Of a DNA stretch of 64,000 nucleotides, positions 42,759 through 51,493 are shown one piece after another. The stretch covers positions 102,368 through 166,367 of the forward strand of contig CAIKHZ010000030.1 of assembly GCA_903827375.1 (NCBI GenBank), given 5' to 3'. Both the position numbers and the translations under genes were made by a program. The DNA comes from Akkermansiaceae bacterium. GTDB taxonomy: Bacteria; Verrucomicrobiota; Verrucomicrobiia; Verrucomicrobiales; Akkermansiaceae. The notes below the pieces were generated by a model. It had not been told where the DNA came from. It ran no database searches and saw nothing but the letters and a program-made list of their open reading frames with translations. Position 1 is the first letter of the stretch. Each line of letters opens with the position of its first letter.

Positions 42759-45563
42759 ATGAGCTCATTCCCCTCCCAACTCCGCCGCATCCGCATGCTG
42801 CTGCGCGGTGCCAGACTCGCGGGAGCGGGCCTCGGCCTGCTCGCGCTCGCCGCCAGCCTGTGGCTGGCCTTCGGCCTAACAGATGCCGCGACAGCCTTTG
42901 AAGCATCAGCCCGCCTCACCATCACTGGCGTTCTGGCCGCCATCTGCGCCATCGCCGGATGCGCCGGCCTTATCCAAGCGCTGCGCGTCCCGGCCCGCAG
43001 CGCCGCCGCCCGTGCCGACGCCGCATTAACCGACCCACGCGCTCCCGCCGCCGCCGCGCTTTCCCTCGCAAAGCAGGAAGCGGGCAGCAAAATCATGCTG
43101 GGTGCCGATCTTCCCAGCCCATCCGCCCTCACGGAGTTTCTAACAAGCCGAACGTTGGATGCCGCCGCCGCGGCCCTTGCAGCGCTACCTGCAAGCAAAA
43201 TCATCCCCTGGCGTCCACTGGGATTAGCGCTGCTGGCATTGACCGTTCCGTTGCTCACCCTCGGCGGTCTGCGCCTTGCCCAGCCAGCCGCGTTCGCCAC
43301 CATTGCCGAGCGCTTGCGCCACCCCGGCGCTGACATTCCGCCGTACAGTCCCCTTATTTTCACCCTGGATCCCGCCAAACCGGCCACCGTCTATGGTGGT
43401 GAGTTGCTTATATCCGCCGAAATCACCGGTGCCAGCCTGAAGCAACCCATCGAGTGCCTCATCCGGCAACCTCGCAGCGGGGCGATTCTGCGCCTCCCGG
43501 CGTTCCGCGAATCCCCAATCCGCTTCTCCCGCAAACTCGACGGACTCACCGAACCCGTCGCCATCGCGTTCTGCTGCGGCAAGGCCCGCTCGACCTGGCA
43601 CCCCGTCGAAATCCTCCTCGAACCCAATATCCTCAGCGGCTTGGTGCGCCTCACCCCACCTGCCTACACCGGCCTGCCTGCGGCTGAATTTCCGCTTGAT
43701 ACCAACGAGATCGCAGCGATCGAGGGTTCCAGCATCACCCTCGAACTGACCAGCAACCGGCCACTGAGCTCGGCCACCCTCATTTTCACTCCGAGCGCCA
43801 TCCCTGGTTCCACCCCCGTTCCACAATCCTACCCGGCCACCCTGCCAGGTGCCCAAACTGCCGCATTCACCTGGACCGCCACCCAGTCCGGTCGGCTCGC
43901 CGCCACCCTTCGCGACCTGCGCGGCACACCGAGTGCCCGCCCGCTCGACCTCGCCTTCCGCACCTCGCCCGACCTGCCACCGAGTGTGGTGCTCACCTCG
44001 CCGCCAGCAATGATGTTAGCCACTCCCAGGTCCGTCATCCCCGTCACCGGCCGAGCTCAGGACGACTTCGGCCTCGCCAAGGTGCATTTCGTCCGCACCC
44101 TCTCGGGCTTCCGCGACCGAGCCCGCATCGTTGCCCCGGCGCTGCGCGAGAAGGCCTATGATTTCGCCGATAAACTCAACTTGGATGAGCTCGGTCTGGA
44201 AGCAGGCCAGACCATCGAACTGATGCTCGACGCTTCCGACCACAACCCGTCGCTGCTCGGCCAGGGGAGCTCGGAGGTTTCCCGCATCCAAATCATTTCA
44301 GAGGACCAATATGCCCAATACGTCCGCGCCAAAACCACGATCAACCAGTTTGCAAAGCGCTTCCAAGCCGCCAAGGATGCCATCGACCAAGCCCGCAATG
44401 CCCTCGAGGATCTTAAAAATGCCAGCGAAGCAGGTGACGCCCCGGCCATCGAAAAAGCTGCCGATGCCGCGAAGAAAGCCCACCAGCAGGCCGCCGATCT
44501 CCTCGACAAAATCGCTAAGGATTTTCCCGCCTTCGAGCTCGAAAAGCGCCTCCAGGACCTTGCCGAAAAACAAGCCGCCGACGTCCGGGAAAACGTCAAA
44601 CCCTTGGAGGACTTTGACGCCAAGGCCCCCAAGGCAGACCAGCAGGCGGCCATCGACGAGATGCTCAAGCGCCTCGGCCGCCAACAACCCCGGGCCAAGC
44701 AACTCGACGACGAAGTCCACAAGGTCAACCAAGCCGCCAGCCTCCTCGAAATGGCCGCCAAATTCCGCCAAATCTACGAGTCCCAAGCCAATCTGGCCAA
44801 GCGCTTCGGCACCATCGTCGAGGAACTCCGCCAAGGCGACGACCAAAACCGCCGACTGCTCCCGTCCCTCGCCGAAACCCAACAGAAAAACCGCACGGCC
44901 CTCGATGATTTTAAAATCGAACTGCGCCGACGCGCCGACGCCCTGCCCAAGGACGACGCCGATCTCACGCCGATGATCGATTCCGCCCTCAAGTTCCTCG
45001 ACGAACTCACCGAAGCCGCCCCCGAAACCCTCATGGACGCCGCCGCCAAACACGGCAAGGCCGGCGAGGCAGCCGACGCCTTCGCCAACGCCGAACGGGC
45101 CCGCGCCATCCTCGAACGCCTCCTCTCCGAACCCGAACCCTTCCCCCAGGCCGCCAAGGGCCAGGCCCCAAAATTCGACGTCCAACGCCCGGATGTGAAT
45201 AAAAACCTCCAGCAACTCCTCGAAGCCATGCTCGGCCAAAACCCCGGACAAGGCCAAGGCGACCAACCCGGCGGCCAAGGCCAAGGCCCCGCCGGCATGG
45301 GCATGGCCGGCGCTCCCGGCGGCGGATTCCCCATGAACCTCCCAGTCGTCGGCCCCGATCGCCTCCAGTTCGATGATTCCCCAGGCGGCGGCGATGGCCG
45401 CAACGGCGATGGTAAAACCGCGCCCGTCCACCCGCTGCCCAGCACTGCCGAAAACGGAGTTCTGAAACCCACCGAAATCCGTCAAGGCCAATCCTCCACC
45501 TCCACCCCCGACGCCATCCCCGAGCCCTATCGCGAGGCGGTGAAACGATTTCTTACCCCATGA
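42759..45563 (+). CDS. DUF4175-like membrane protein with coiled coil
   Basis: This 934-residue protein has two N-terminal helices (residues about 22-75), a third near 150-170, a beta-rich periplasmic part (LTPPAYTGLPAAEFPLDTN is typical of DUF4175 proteins), then a long coiled coil from about residue 515 to 740 rich in Ala, Lys, Asp and Gln. The tail is Gly/Gln/Pro-rich with GQGQG-type repeats and ends with PEPYREAVKRFLTP. The frame extends upstream to 42234 inside the previous gene; the ATG at 42759 starts the helical region. Its stop overlaps the DUF4159 start (ATGA). Likely an inner-membrane structural partner of the VWA proteins. Confidence 0.88.
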   Translation: MSSFPSQLRRIRMLLRGARLAGAGLGLLALAASLWLAFGLTDAATAFEASARLTITGVLAAICAIAGCAGLIQALRVPARSAAARADAALTDPRAPAAAALSLAKQEAGSKIMLGADLPSPSALTEFLTSRTLDAAAAALAALPASKIIPWRPLGLALLALTVPLLTLGGLRLAQPAAFATIAERLRHPGADIPPYSPLIFTLDPAKPATVYGGELLISAEITGASLKQPIECLIRQPRSGAILRLPAFRESPIRFSRKLDGLTEPVAIAFCCGKARSTWHPVEILLEPNILSGLVRLTPPAYTGLPAAEFPLDTNEIAAIEGSSITLELTSNRPLSSATLIFTPSAIPGSTPVPQSYPATLPGAQTAAFTWTATQSGRLAATLRDLRGTPSARPLDLAFRTSPDLPPSVVLTSPPAMMLATPRSVIPVTGRAQDDFGLAKVHFVRTLSGFRDRARIVAPALREKAYDFADKLNLDELGLEAGQTIELMLDASDHNPSLLGQGSSEVSRIQIISEDQYAQYVRAKTTINQFAKRFQAAKDAIDQARNALEDLKNASEAGDAPAIEKAADAAKKAHQQAADLLDKIAKDFPAFELEKRLQDLAEKQAADVRENVKPLEDFDAKAPKADQQAAIDEMLKRLGRQQPRAKQLDDEVHKVNQAASLLEMAAKFRQIYESQANLAKRFGTIVEELRQGDDQNRRLLPSLAETQQKNRTALDDFKIELRRRADALPKDDADLTPMIDSALKFLDELTEAAPETLMDAAAKHGKAGEAADAFANAERARAILERLLSEPEPFPQAAKGQAPKFDVQRPDVNKNLQQLLEAMLGQNPGQGQGDQPGGQGQGPAGMGMAGAPGGGFPMNLPVVGPDRLQFDDSPGGGDGRNGDGKTAPVHPLPSTAENGVLKPTEIRQGQSSTSTPDAIPEPYREAVKRFLTP

Positions 45564-46195
45564 AATTCCTAACTATCCTGCTCGCTCTTACCGCCCCGCT
45601 CGTCGCTAAAGAAGGTGCCGTCGAGTGCGGCAACCTCATCTACGCCGGCACCAAAACGTCTAAGTGCTTCAGCGACGAGTTCCTAACCACCGTTCAGCAA
45701 AAAACTTCGATCGCCACCGAGCGCCGCTTCAAAGCGGTCAAACTCGCCGATGACGAATTGTTCAAGATCCCGTTTGTGATCATGACCGGCGAGAGCGACT
45801 TCAACCTGACGGCCAAGGAGCGCGAAAACCTCAAGAAATACCTGGAGAACGGCGGATTTCTGCTAGCTTCGGCATCCTGTTCCAACGAGGCATGGAGCAA
45901 ATCGTTTGAGCGCGAGCTCAAGTCGATTTTTGGCAACGACTGCCTGAAGGATATACCCTTGAACCACGATATTTTTCGCACAGTTTTCAGTGTGAAGGAC
46001 CTCAAGCTCTCCCACTCCGGACCCGAAACCCTGCTGAAGGGCTTCACCCGCAACGGCAAAATCGTCGTCGTCTATTCCGCCGAGGGCCTCAACGATAGCT
46101 CCCACGCCGAAGGCTGTTGCTGCTGCGGCGGCAACGAAATCCAAAATTCCATGGAAATCAACGCCAACATCCTCGCCTACGCGCTGCTTCACTAG
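45560..46195 (+). CDS. DUF4159 domain protein with a CCCC motif
   Basis: This 211-residue secreted protein has a signal peptide (LTILLALTAPLVAK) and the DUF4159 fold: GNLIYAG, FKIPFVIMTGESDFNLTAKERENLKKYLENGGFLL and LNHDIFRTVF. Near the C terminus it has EGCCCCGGNEIQNS, four consecutive cysteines, plus four further cysteines in the chain. It is translationally coupled to the DUF4175-like gene by a 4-base overlap and is followed by a gene encoding a transmembrane thiol-redox fusion, which suggests that its cysteines are redox-active or bind metal. Confidence 0.9.
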   Translation: MKFLTILLALTAPLVAKEGAVECGNLIYAGTKTSKCFSDEFLTTVQQKTSIATERRFKAVKLADDELFKIPFVIMTGESDFNLTAKERENLKKYLENGGFLLASASCSNEAWSKSFERELKSIFGNDCLKDIPLNHDIFRTVFSVKDLKLSHSGPETLLKGFTRNGKIVVVYSAEGLNDSSHAEGCCCCGGNEIQNSMEINANILAYALLH

Positions 46196-46208
46196 AAGCT
46201 TCAAGAAA

Positions 46209-46231
46209 CAAGATCGCGCATGTCGATCTTG
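46209..46231. other. Perfect 8-bp inverted repeat after the DUF4159 gene
   Basis: CAAGATCG (46209-46216) and CGATCTTG (46224-46231) form a perfect stem with a 7-base loop, 13 bases after the DUF4159 stop and before the HEAT/DsbD gene. No T run follows, so it may be an attenuator, processing site or operator rather than a full terminator. Confidence 0.45.
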
Positions 46232-46298
46232 CCCAAGCTCCCCGCTGAAATTTCAAATCATCAGCTTTCAAATTCGCTTTTCTAACATCTTTACCATC

Positions 46299-49200
46299 AT
46301 GTCTTCCGCCCTGAGACTTCGCAGCGCTCGCGCCATCCCCGCAGTGGCTTCCCTTGTGTCTTGCGCCTTCATCTCAGCCTTTCTGCTCTTCTTCCTTTCG
46401 GCTTTTCTCCCCGCTCAGGACGCCGCGCCGGAAGACCCCGCTCCTGATCCGCCCCCTGCCGCAGCGGTCACACCAGCCGACGAGGCGTTTGAGCGCTTCC
46501 GCCACGGCACCCACGATGTGGCTACCCTCGCCGAGGTATTGCCGCAACTTTCTAACAAAGAGCGCCACTCTATCATCCGCGCCGCCTTGGTGGACGCCAA
46601 ATCCCCGCCCCGCGCCGACCTCGTTGCCATGCTGGACCACCCGACGCTGGCCGTGCGCCTCGGCGCTTTAGAACTGCTCGAGGAACTCGCCGGGGGCGAC
46701 CTATCCTATAACCCATGGACCCCCGCCGCCTCTCCGGAAAACGCTGCCGCCCTCACCCGCTGGCATGCATGGGCTGGTCAAGCCGCCGATGCCCACCCAT
46801 CCGGCACGCTTTTTTCCGAGGACCAACGCCGCAGCTACTTGCGCGACCTGCTCGCCGATGACAGCGACAAAGCCAGCCGCGCCCGCCGCATGTTGGAGGC
46901 GGAGGGCCTAGGCGCCGTCGGCTTCTTGGAAACGTTCCTCAACGACACAACCACCCTGCCCGTCGGCAGCCGTGCTCGGGTTCGCGAGGCCCAATACCAA
47001 ATCACCCTGGCCCGCCAACTCGGCGACCAGGCAGCCGACACCGCCCGCCAACTCGCCTTTGGCAGCCGCGACCAGCTGCTCTCGTCGCTCACTACGGTGC
47101 GCAGTGCAGGCAGTCTTGCGCTGCCGATCCTGCGTGATTTCATCACCCACCCGGACCCTCTGGTGCGCGAATCTGCCATCGACGCGCTGCTGGGCTGCGG
47201 CGGTGCCCCGGCAGTGGCCATCCTCGCCCCGTTGCTCGCCCAAGAGCCTGACGTCAACGTCATTCACGGTGCGCTGCGCCGGCTCAAAGACATTCCCGGC
47301 CCAGACACCGAAAAACTCGTCAGCTCCTTCCTCAACCACCCCGACGAAGACCTGCTCGTCTCCGCAATCCACACCAGCCTCACCCTCAGCGGCGATAACA
47401 AGCGATCCTCCTACGGCCCCAAGAAAAGCGCTCCCACCGCCGACGAAGCGATTCTCCACTCGCTCACCGATAAGCGTTGGCGGGTGCGCGCCGCAGCCCT
47501 CGAATACGTCACCAAGCGCAAGCTCACCAAGGCCAAAGACACCTGCCTTGCGCTGCTAGAGGATGCCGATGAGTTCGTACGCTTTGCCGCCATCAATGCG
47601 GTCGTTGCCCTCGGAGCCAAGGATGCGCTGCCCAAACTCAAGGCGATGTTCCTCGCCAGCGACGCCATGGCCGGCCCGGTCATCGAAGGATATGGCGCCA
47701 TGAAACAATCCCTCGATCCCGAAATCCTCGCCAAACTCGACGCCGCCCCACCCGAGGCCCGCCTCGCCGCTCTGCGCGCCATTCAGTCTAACAAGCTATT
47801 CGAATCCTTGGCGCTGCACTTCGCCGCAGATTCCAACCTCGACGTGGCTTGCGCCGCTCTGCGCGTAATCGCTGCCGATGAAGATGCACTGAAAAGCAAC
47901 AAATCGGCGAGTGTGCTGGTGGCGGCGCTGCGATCGGACAGCCAGGAAAAGGCCAACGCCATCCTCGAGCGGCTGGACCTGCCGGCATCGGGGACGCGGC
48001 GCACCGATCCACAATTGCTGGAGGCCCTCAGTGCCGCCAAAGAGAGCGCTGAGCCCACCGCGCTGGATCCCCTTTACGAAGCCTTCCAGCTGCCCGGCCA
48101 AAACCTCAAGTCGGCACCCGCAGAGCGGAACGTGCCCACCATTCCCGCCGCCCAAGCCGAACTCATCCGTGAAATCACCAAGCGCCTCACTCCTGACACC
48201 CCGCCCGGCCTTCGTTTCAATGCCGCGGTGAATCTCGCCCGCGCCGGCCAAGCCGAGGGATATACCGCGCTGATCCGCGACCTGCCGACCCAAACGACCG
48301 CCCAGAAGATTGCCATTTGCTCTCACATTCACAACCCATCCACTCGTGAGGCCGTGCCCTTGCTCACCACCCTGCTGCGCGATCCGGTGGCCGAGGTGCG
48401 CGGTGCCGCAGCCGAATGCGCCCTGTCCAATGATAAGGCCAAGGCCCTTGTCAACCTGGTCTTGGAGGAGCTGGGCAAGCCCGGCAGCCTGCTCCAACCT
48501 CAGGAGGCATACGGCTACCGCTTTGAATCCGCCACGCGCGAAAATGCCGCCATCATCCGTCCGTGGTGCCTGACGATTCTTCAGGCACGCGACGCGTCGG
48601 TACCGCTGCGCATTCTCGCTGCCATTGCCAGCCGCAATTGTAGCAACGCGAAAATCATCGAGGCGCTCAAGCCGCATACCACCGCCAAGGACTCCAACCT
48701 GCGGCGGGCGGCATGGCAGGCACTCCTCATCGCCCGCCCCTCCGAGATCACGACCAGCGCCGAGGCGATCGCCAAGGATTCGGAAGCCTTCGTCCGCGCC
48801 GTGCTCCCGGACCGCGCCGCCAAAACCGAAAACTATTGGATCCACCATTTTTCCGACAGCCTGCTGACCCGCGATAATTACTCGAACTACAGCTACAACG
48901 AGAAAAAAGTCCGGCTAGCCGATCCTGTCCGGGCCGCCCTCAAACGCATGGCCGAACAAGACCCCTCACCCCTGCTGCGCTTCGAGGCGTCCTTCGCCCT
49001 CATCGCCCAAGGCGTGCCCACCGATCTGGATGCCTTTGTGGCACTGCTGCCGCGCCTATCCAAGGAAACTAACGCCGTCTATCGAATCGGCGAGTGGCTT
49101 GGCGAAAATGCCGCCCGCGCCACCCCCGCGCTGCGGCCAATGCTGGCGGTGGTCAACCCGTCAACCATCCAACCGGACAAGCTCAAACTGCTCAACGCCC

Positions 49201-50414
49201 GCATCAACCCGGTCCAAACCAAGGGATTCGCCACCTTTGCCTCACTGGCGGAAAGCGCCTCCAAGCCCGCCGCCAAGGATGCACCGGTTTTGACAGACGA
49301 GCCGGCCGCCGCGCCGCCGCCGACCCGCAGTTCGCTGGATGTGGTGTTTTTCTACAAACCCGGCTGCCCGGAATGCATCAAAACCAAACAATACATCGCC
49401 TCTCTCAAGAAAGATTTTCCACTCGTCAACATCACTGAAACCAACATCCTGGAATCCTCCGGCATCATCCTCAATCAGGCGCTCTGCGGCCGTTTCACCG
49501 TCCCCGCCATCAAGCACTCGCTCACCCCGGGCGTCTTCACCCAGGCCGGCTTCGTCATCGGCACTGATATCTCCCCCGCCACCCTCGGCAAACTCTTCGC
49601 CAAAACCATGACAGAAGCCCAGGACGATACCTGGCGCCAACTCGACGAAACCGAACAACTCGCCGCCGCCAAGGAAGTGGACCGCCGTTATCAAGCCGTC
49701 ACCCTGCCCATCGTGCTCGGCGGCGGTCTGCTCGACGGCATCAACCCCTGCGCCTTCGCCACCATCATCTTCTTCTTGTCCTACCTGCAAATCGCCCGCC
49801 GCACCCCGCGCGAAATGCTCATGGTCGGCGCCGCCTTCATCAGCGCCGTGTTCATCGCCTACCTCGCCGCCGGTCTGGTCCTCTACGAAATGTTGGACCA
49901 GCTCAACCACCGCTTCGCCGGCATCCAGTGGTGGCTCAACCTGTTCTTTGGCCTGCTCGCCTTGTTCGCCGCTTGGCTGTCGTTGCGCGACGCCCTGCAT
50001 GCCCGCGCCGGGCGGCTCGACGCGATGAGCCTGCAACTGCCCGACTTTCTCAAGACCCGCATTCGCGGTGTGGTTCGCACCGGTGCCCGCGCCCGCAACT
50101 TCGTCATCGCCGCCTTCATCTCCGGGTTGGTCATCTCGATGCTCGAACTCGCCTGCACCGGCCAAGTGTACGCACCTATCATCTATCAAATCCAAAAGGG
50201 CAAGCTTGACGCCGTGATGTGGTTAGTCATCTACAACCTCGCCTTCATCGCCCCGCTTATCGTTATTTTCCTGTTGGCCTATGGGGGCCTGCGCAGTGAA
50301 ACACTCATTGAGTTTCAGAAAAAGCACACATTTGCGGTGAAGATCGGGCTTGCCCTGTTATTTCTCTTTCTGGCGCTCTTCATTTTCCTTGGTTCCAACC
50401 TGATCCCAGAGTGA
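46299..50414 (+). CDS. HEAT-repeat / thioredoxin-fold CPEC / DsbD-type membrane fusion protein
   Basis: This 1371-residue protein begins with a signal or anchor helix (residues 15-38). Residues about 50-985 are HEAT-like repeats (for example HPTLAVRLGALELLEELA, TDKRWRVRAAALEYV). A glutaredoxin/thioredoxin-like domain follows (VVFFYKPGCPECIKTKQYIA; C1023 and C1026). The last 240 residues form six transmembrane helices of the DsbD/CcdA family, with key cysteines C1151 in GINPCAFATI and C1286 in LACTGQVY. It should pass electrons from cytoplasmic thioredoxin across the membrane to the CPEC domain, with the HEAT region as the substrate-docking surface. It is the last gene of the cluster. The start is ATG at 46299. 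Confidence 0.92.
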   Translation: MSSALRLRSARAIPAVASLVSCAFISAFLLFFLSAFLPAQDAAPEDPAPDPPPAAAVTPADEAFERFRHGTHDVATLAEVLPQLSNKERHSIIRAALVDAKSPPRADLVAMLDHPTLAVRLGALELLEELAGGDLSYNPWTPAASPENAAALTRWHAWAGQAADAHPSGTLFSEDQRRSYLRDLLADDSDKASRARRMLEAEGLGAVGFLETFLNDTTTLPVGSRARVREAQYQITLARQLGDQAADTARQLAFGSRDQLLSSLTTVRSAGSLALPILRDFITHPDPLVRESAIDALLGCGGAPAVAILAPLLAQEPDVNVIHGALRRLKDIPGPDTEKLVSSFLNHPDEDLLVSAIHTSLTLSGDNKRSSYGPKKSAPTADEAILHSLTDKRWRVRAAALEYVTKRKLTKAKDTCLALLEDADEFVRFAAINAVVALGAKDALPKLKAMFLASDAMAGPVIEGYGAMKQSLDPEILAKLDAAPPEARLAALRAIQSNKLFESLALHFAADSNLDVACAALRVIAADEDALKSNKSASVLVAALRSDSQEKANAILERLDLPASGTRRTDPQLLEALSAAKESAEPTALDPLYEAFQLPGQNLKSAPAERNVPTIPAAQAELIREITKRLTPDTPPGLRFNAAVNLARAGQAEGYTALIRDLPTQTTAQKIAICSHIHNPSTREAVPLLTTLLRDPVAEVRGAAAECALSNDKAKALVNLVLEELGKPGSLLQPQEAYGYRFESATRENAAIIRPWCLTILQARDASVPLRILAAIASRNCSNAKIIEALKPHTTAKDSNLRRAAWQALLIARPSEITTSAEAIAKDSEAFVRAVLPDRAAKTENYWIHHFSDSLLTRDNYSNYSYNEKKVRLADPVRAALKRMAEQDPSPLLRFEASFALIAQGVPTDLDAFVALLPRLSKETNAVYRIGEWLGENAARATPALRPMLAVVNPSTIQPDKLKLLNARINPVQTKGFATFASLAESASKPAAKDAPVLTDEPAAAPPPTRSSLDVVFFYKPGCPECIKTKQYIASLKKDFPLVNITETNILESSGIILNQALCGRFTVPAIKHSLTPGVFTQAGFVIGTDISPATLGKLFAKTMTEAQDDTWRQLDETEQLAAAKEVDRRYQAVTLPIVLGGGLLDGINPCAFATIIFFLSYLQIARRTPREMLMVGAAFISAVFIAYLAAGLVLYEMLDQLNHRFAGIQWWLNLFFGLLALFAAWLSLRDALHARAGRLDAMSLQLPDFLKTRIRGVVRTGARARNFVIAAFISGLVISMLELACTGQVYAPIIYQIQKGKLDAVMWLVIYNLAFIAPLIVIFLLAYGGLRSETLIEFQKKHTFAVKIGLALLFLFLALFIFLGSNLIPE

Positions 50415-50496
50415 GGGGCCGGCACCGGCTGATTTTTTCGCAAGCGGCTTGTGTTCGGGCGCAAGTTGGATATCGTCCCGCCAGCCAAAATCACCC

Positions 50497-51171
50497 ATGA
50501 GAATCAAACCAACCCTCCTCCTTGCAGCGGCTTCGCTCGCATTCCTGTCGTCTTGCAACCTGCAACCCGGGGGCGCAACCCTGGCCACCTATCAGGCCTA
50601 CGATCTGCCGACCAAGCTACCGACCAACCCGAAAAACGTCCGGGTCAAGGTCTCGCTGAGCAAGCAACGGGTCTATGTCATGGAAGGAAGCACCATGCTG
50701 CTGGCCATGCCAGTATCAGTGGGGATTCCGGGCGGTCCTGCGGCCACACCCACCGGCCCGTTCACGATCTTCAACAAGGACGAAAAACACCGGGCTGCGA
50801 CCCACGGATACGCATACAGCGGCAATAACGTGACCCAAACGTACCTCGACAAGAAGCCCGCAGGATGGGCGTTCAAAGGCACGCCAATGCCTTATTGGTG
50901 CGAATTCAAACCCAACTACGGATTTCATACCGGCTGGGTCAAACACCAACCCTGCACCCACGGCTGCATCCGCATGCATGAAAACCTCGCTCCCAAGTTC
51001 TTCCGCCTGGTCATAAAGGGCACCCCGGTCGTCATCGCCCAATCCCAACCGGAAGACGCCACCGTCACCATCAAACTCCCCCCGGATGCCGGCCCGTTCA
51101 ATGATTACCCCGGCTCGATGTATGTGGGCGATGGCTATTTCTCCCAGCACAAAGCGCCAAACTACAATTGA
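50497..51171 (+). CDS. L,D-transpeptidase (YkuD) lipoprotein
   Basis: This 224-residue protein has a signal peptide with lipobox LSSC and a YkuD domain. The catalytic block is HTGWVKHQPCTHGCIRMHE, with active-site C157 in HGCIR; the usual SHGC is THGC here. It should form or remodel 3-3 peptidoglycan crosslinks or attach proteins to the wall in the periplasm. The frame opens at 50449, but the ATG at 50497 starts the signal peptide. It lies 82 bases after the HEAT/DsbD fusion gene. An upstream copy of a 21-base direct repeat overlaps its stop. Confidence 0.94.
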   Translation: MRIKPTLLLAAASLAFLSSCNLQPGGATLATYQAYDLPTKLPTNPKNVRVKVSLSKQRVYVMEGSTMLLAMPVSVGIPGGPAATPTGPFTIFNKDEKHRAATHGYAYSGNNVTQTYLDKKPAGWAFKGTPMPYWCEFKPNYGFHTGWVKHQPCTHGCIRMHENLAPKFFRLVIKGTPVVIAQSQPEDATVTIKLPPDAGPFNDYPGSMYVGDGYFSQHKAPNYN

Positions 51172-51311
51172 GCGAATATTTGTCTGTTTTCAAAAAAAAA
51201 CCTTTGGGTCCGTCTGCGCGATTTTTGATCGATTTCATACTCATTGGAGGTTGGCGGAATATCTATTAGCTAAGCAACAAGGCCGCATCTAGCGAATATT
51301 TAAGTGTTTTC
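51171..51311 (+). repeat. Two 21-base direct repeats exactly 120 bases apart, upstream of rpoA
   Basis: AGCGAATATTT-NNN-TGTTTTC occurs at 51171-51191 and 51291-51311, 18 of 21 bases identical. Short words in between (GGGT, ATTTCAT) also recur at offsets of 114-118, as expected of an old tandem duplication with small deletions. The 322-base segment 51172-51493 has no gene and must carry the rpoA promoter, so the repeats could be duplicated control sites. Confidence 0.6.
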
Positions 51312-51493
51312 CGGCGGATTCTCGGGTAATTCGCCAGATCCTCGCATTTCATCGAAAAATTTGCTTGGCAAGCCGCCCCAATCCGCGCTTAAGTCCCCGC
51401 CCCGCGAGCCATCCTCAATCGCCGTTGGTCCTCCAAGCCGCCCCATCCGGGACGTCTAGCTCGCTGGAGGGCAACCCGGCTACCCCAGTCCAC

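Noticed and set aside
44298..45491. Long minus-strand ORF (397 codons) opposite the DUF4175-like gene
   Set aside because: Glycine/phenylalanine/glutamate-rich shadow of the coiled-coil coding region with no recognisable domain.
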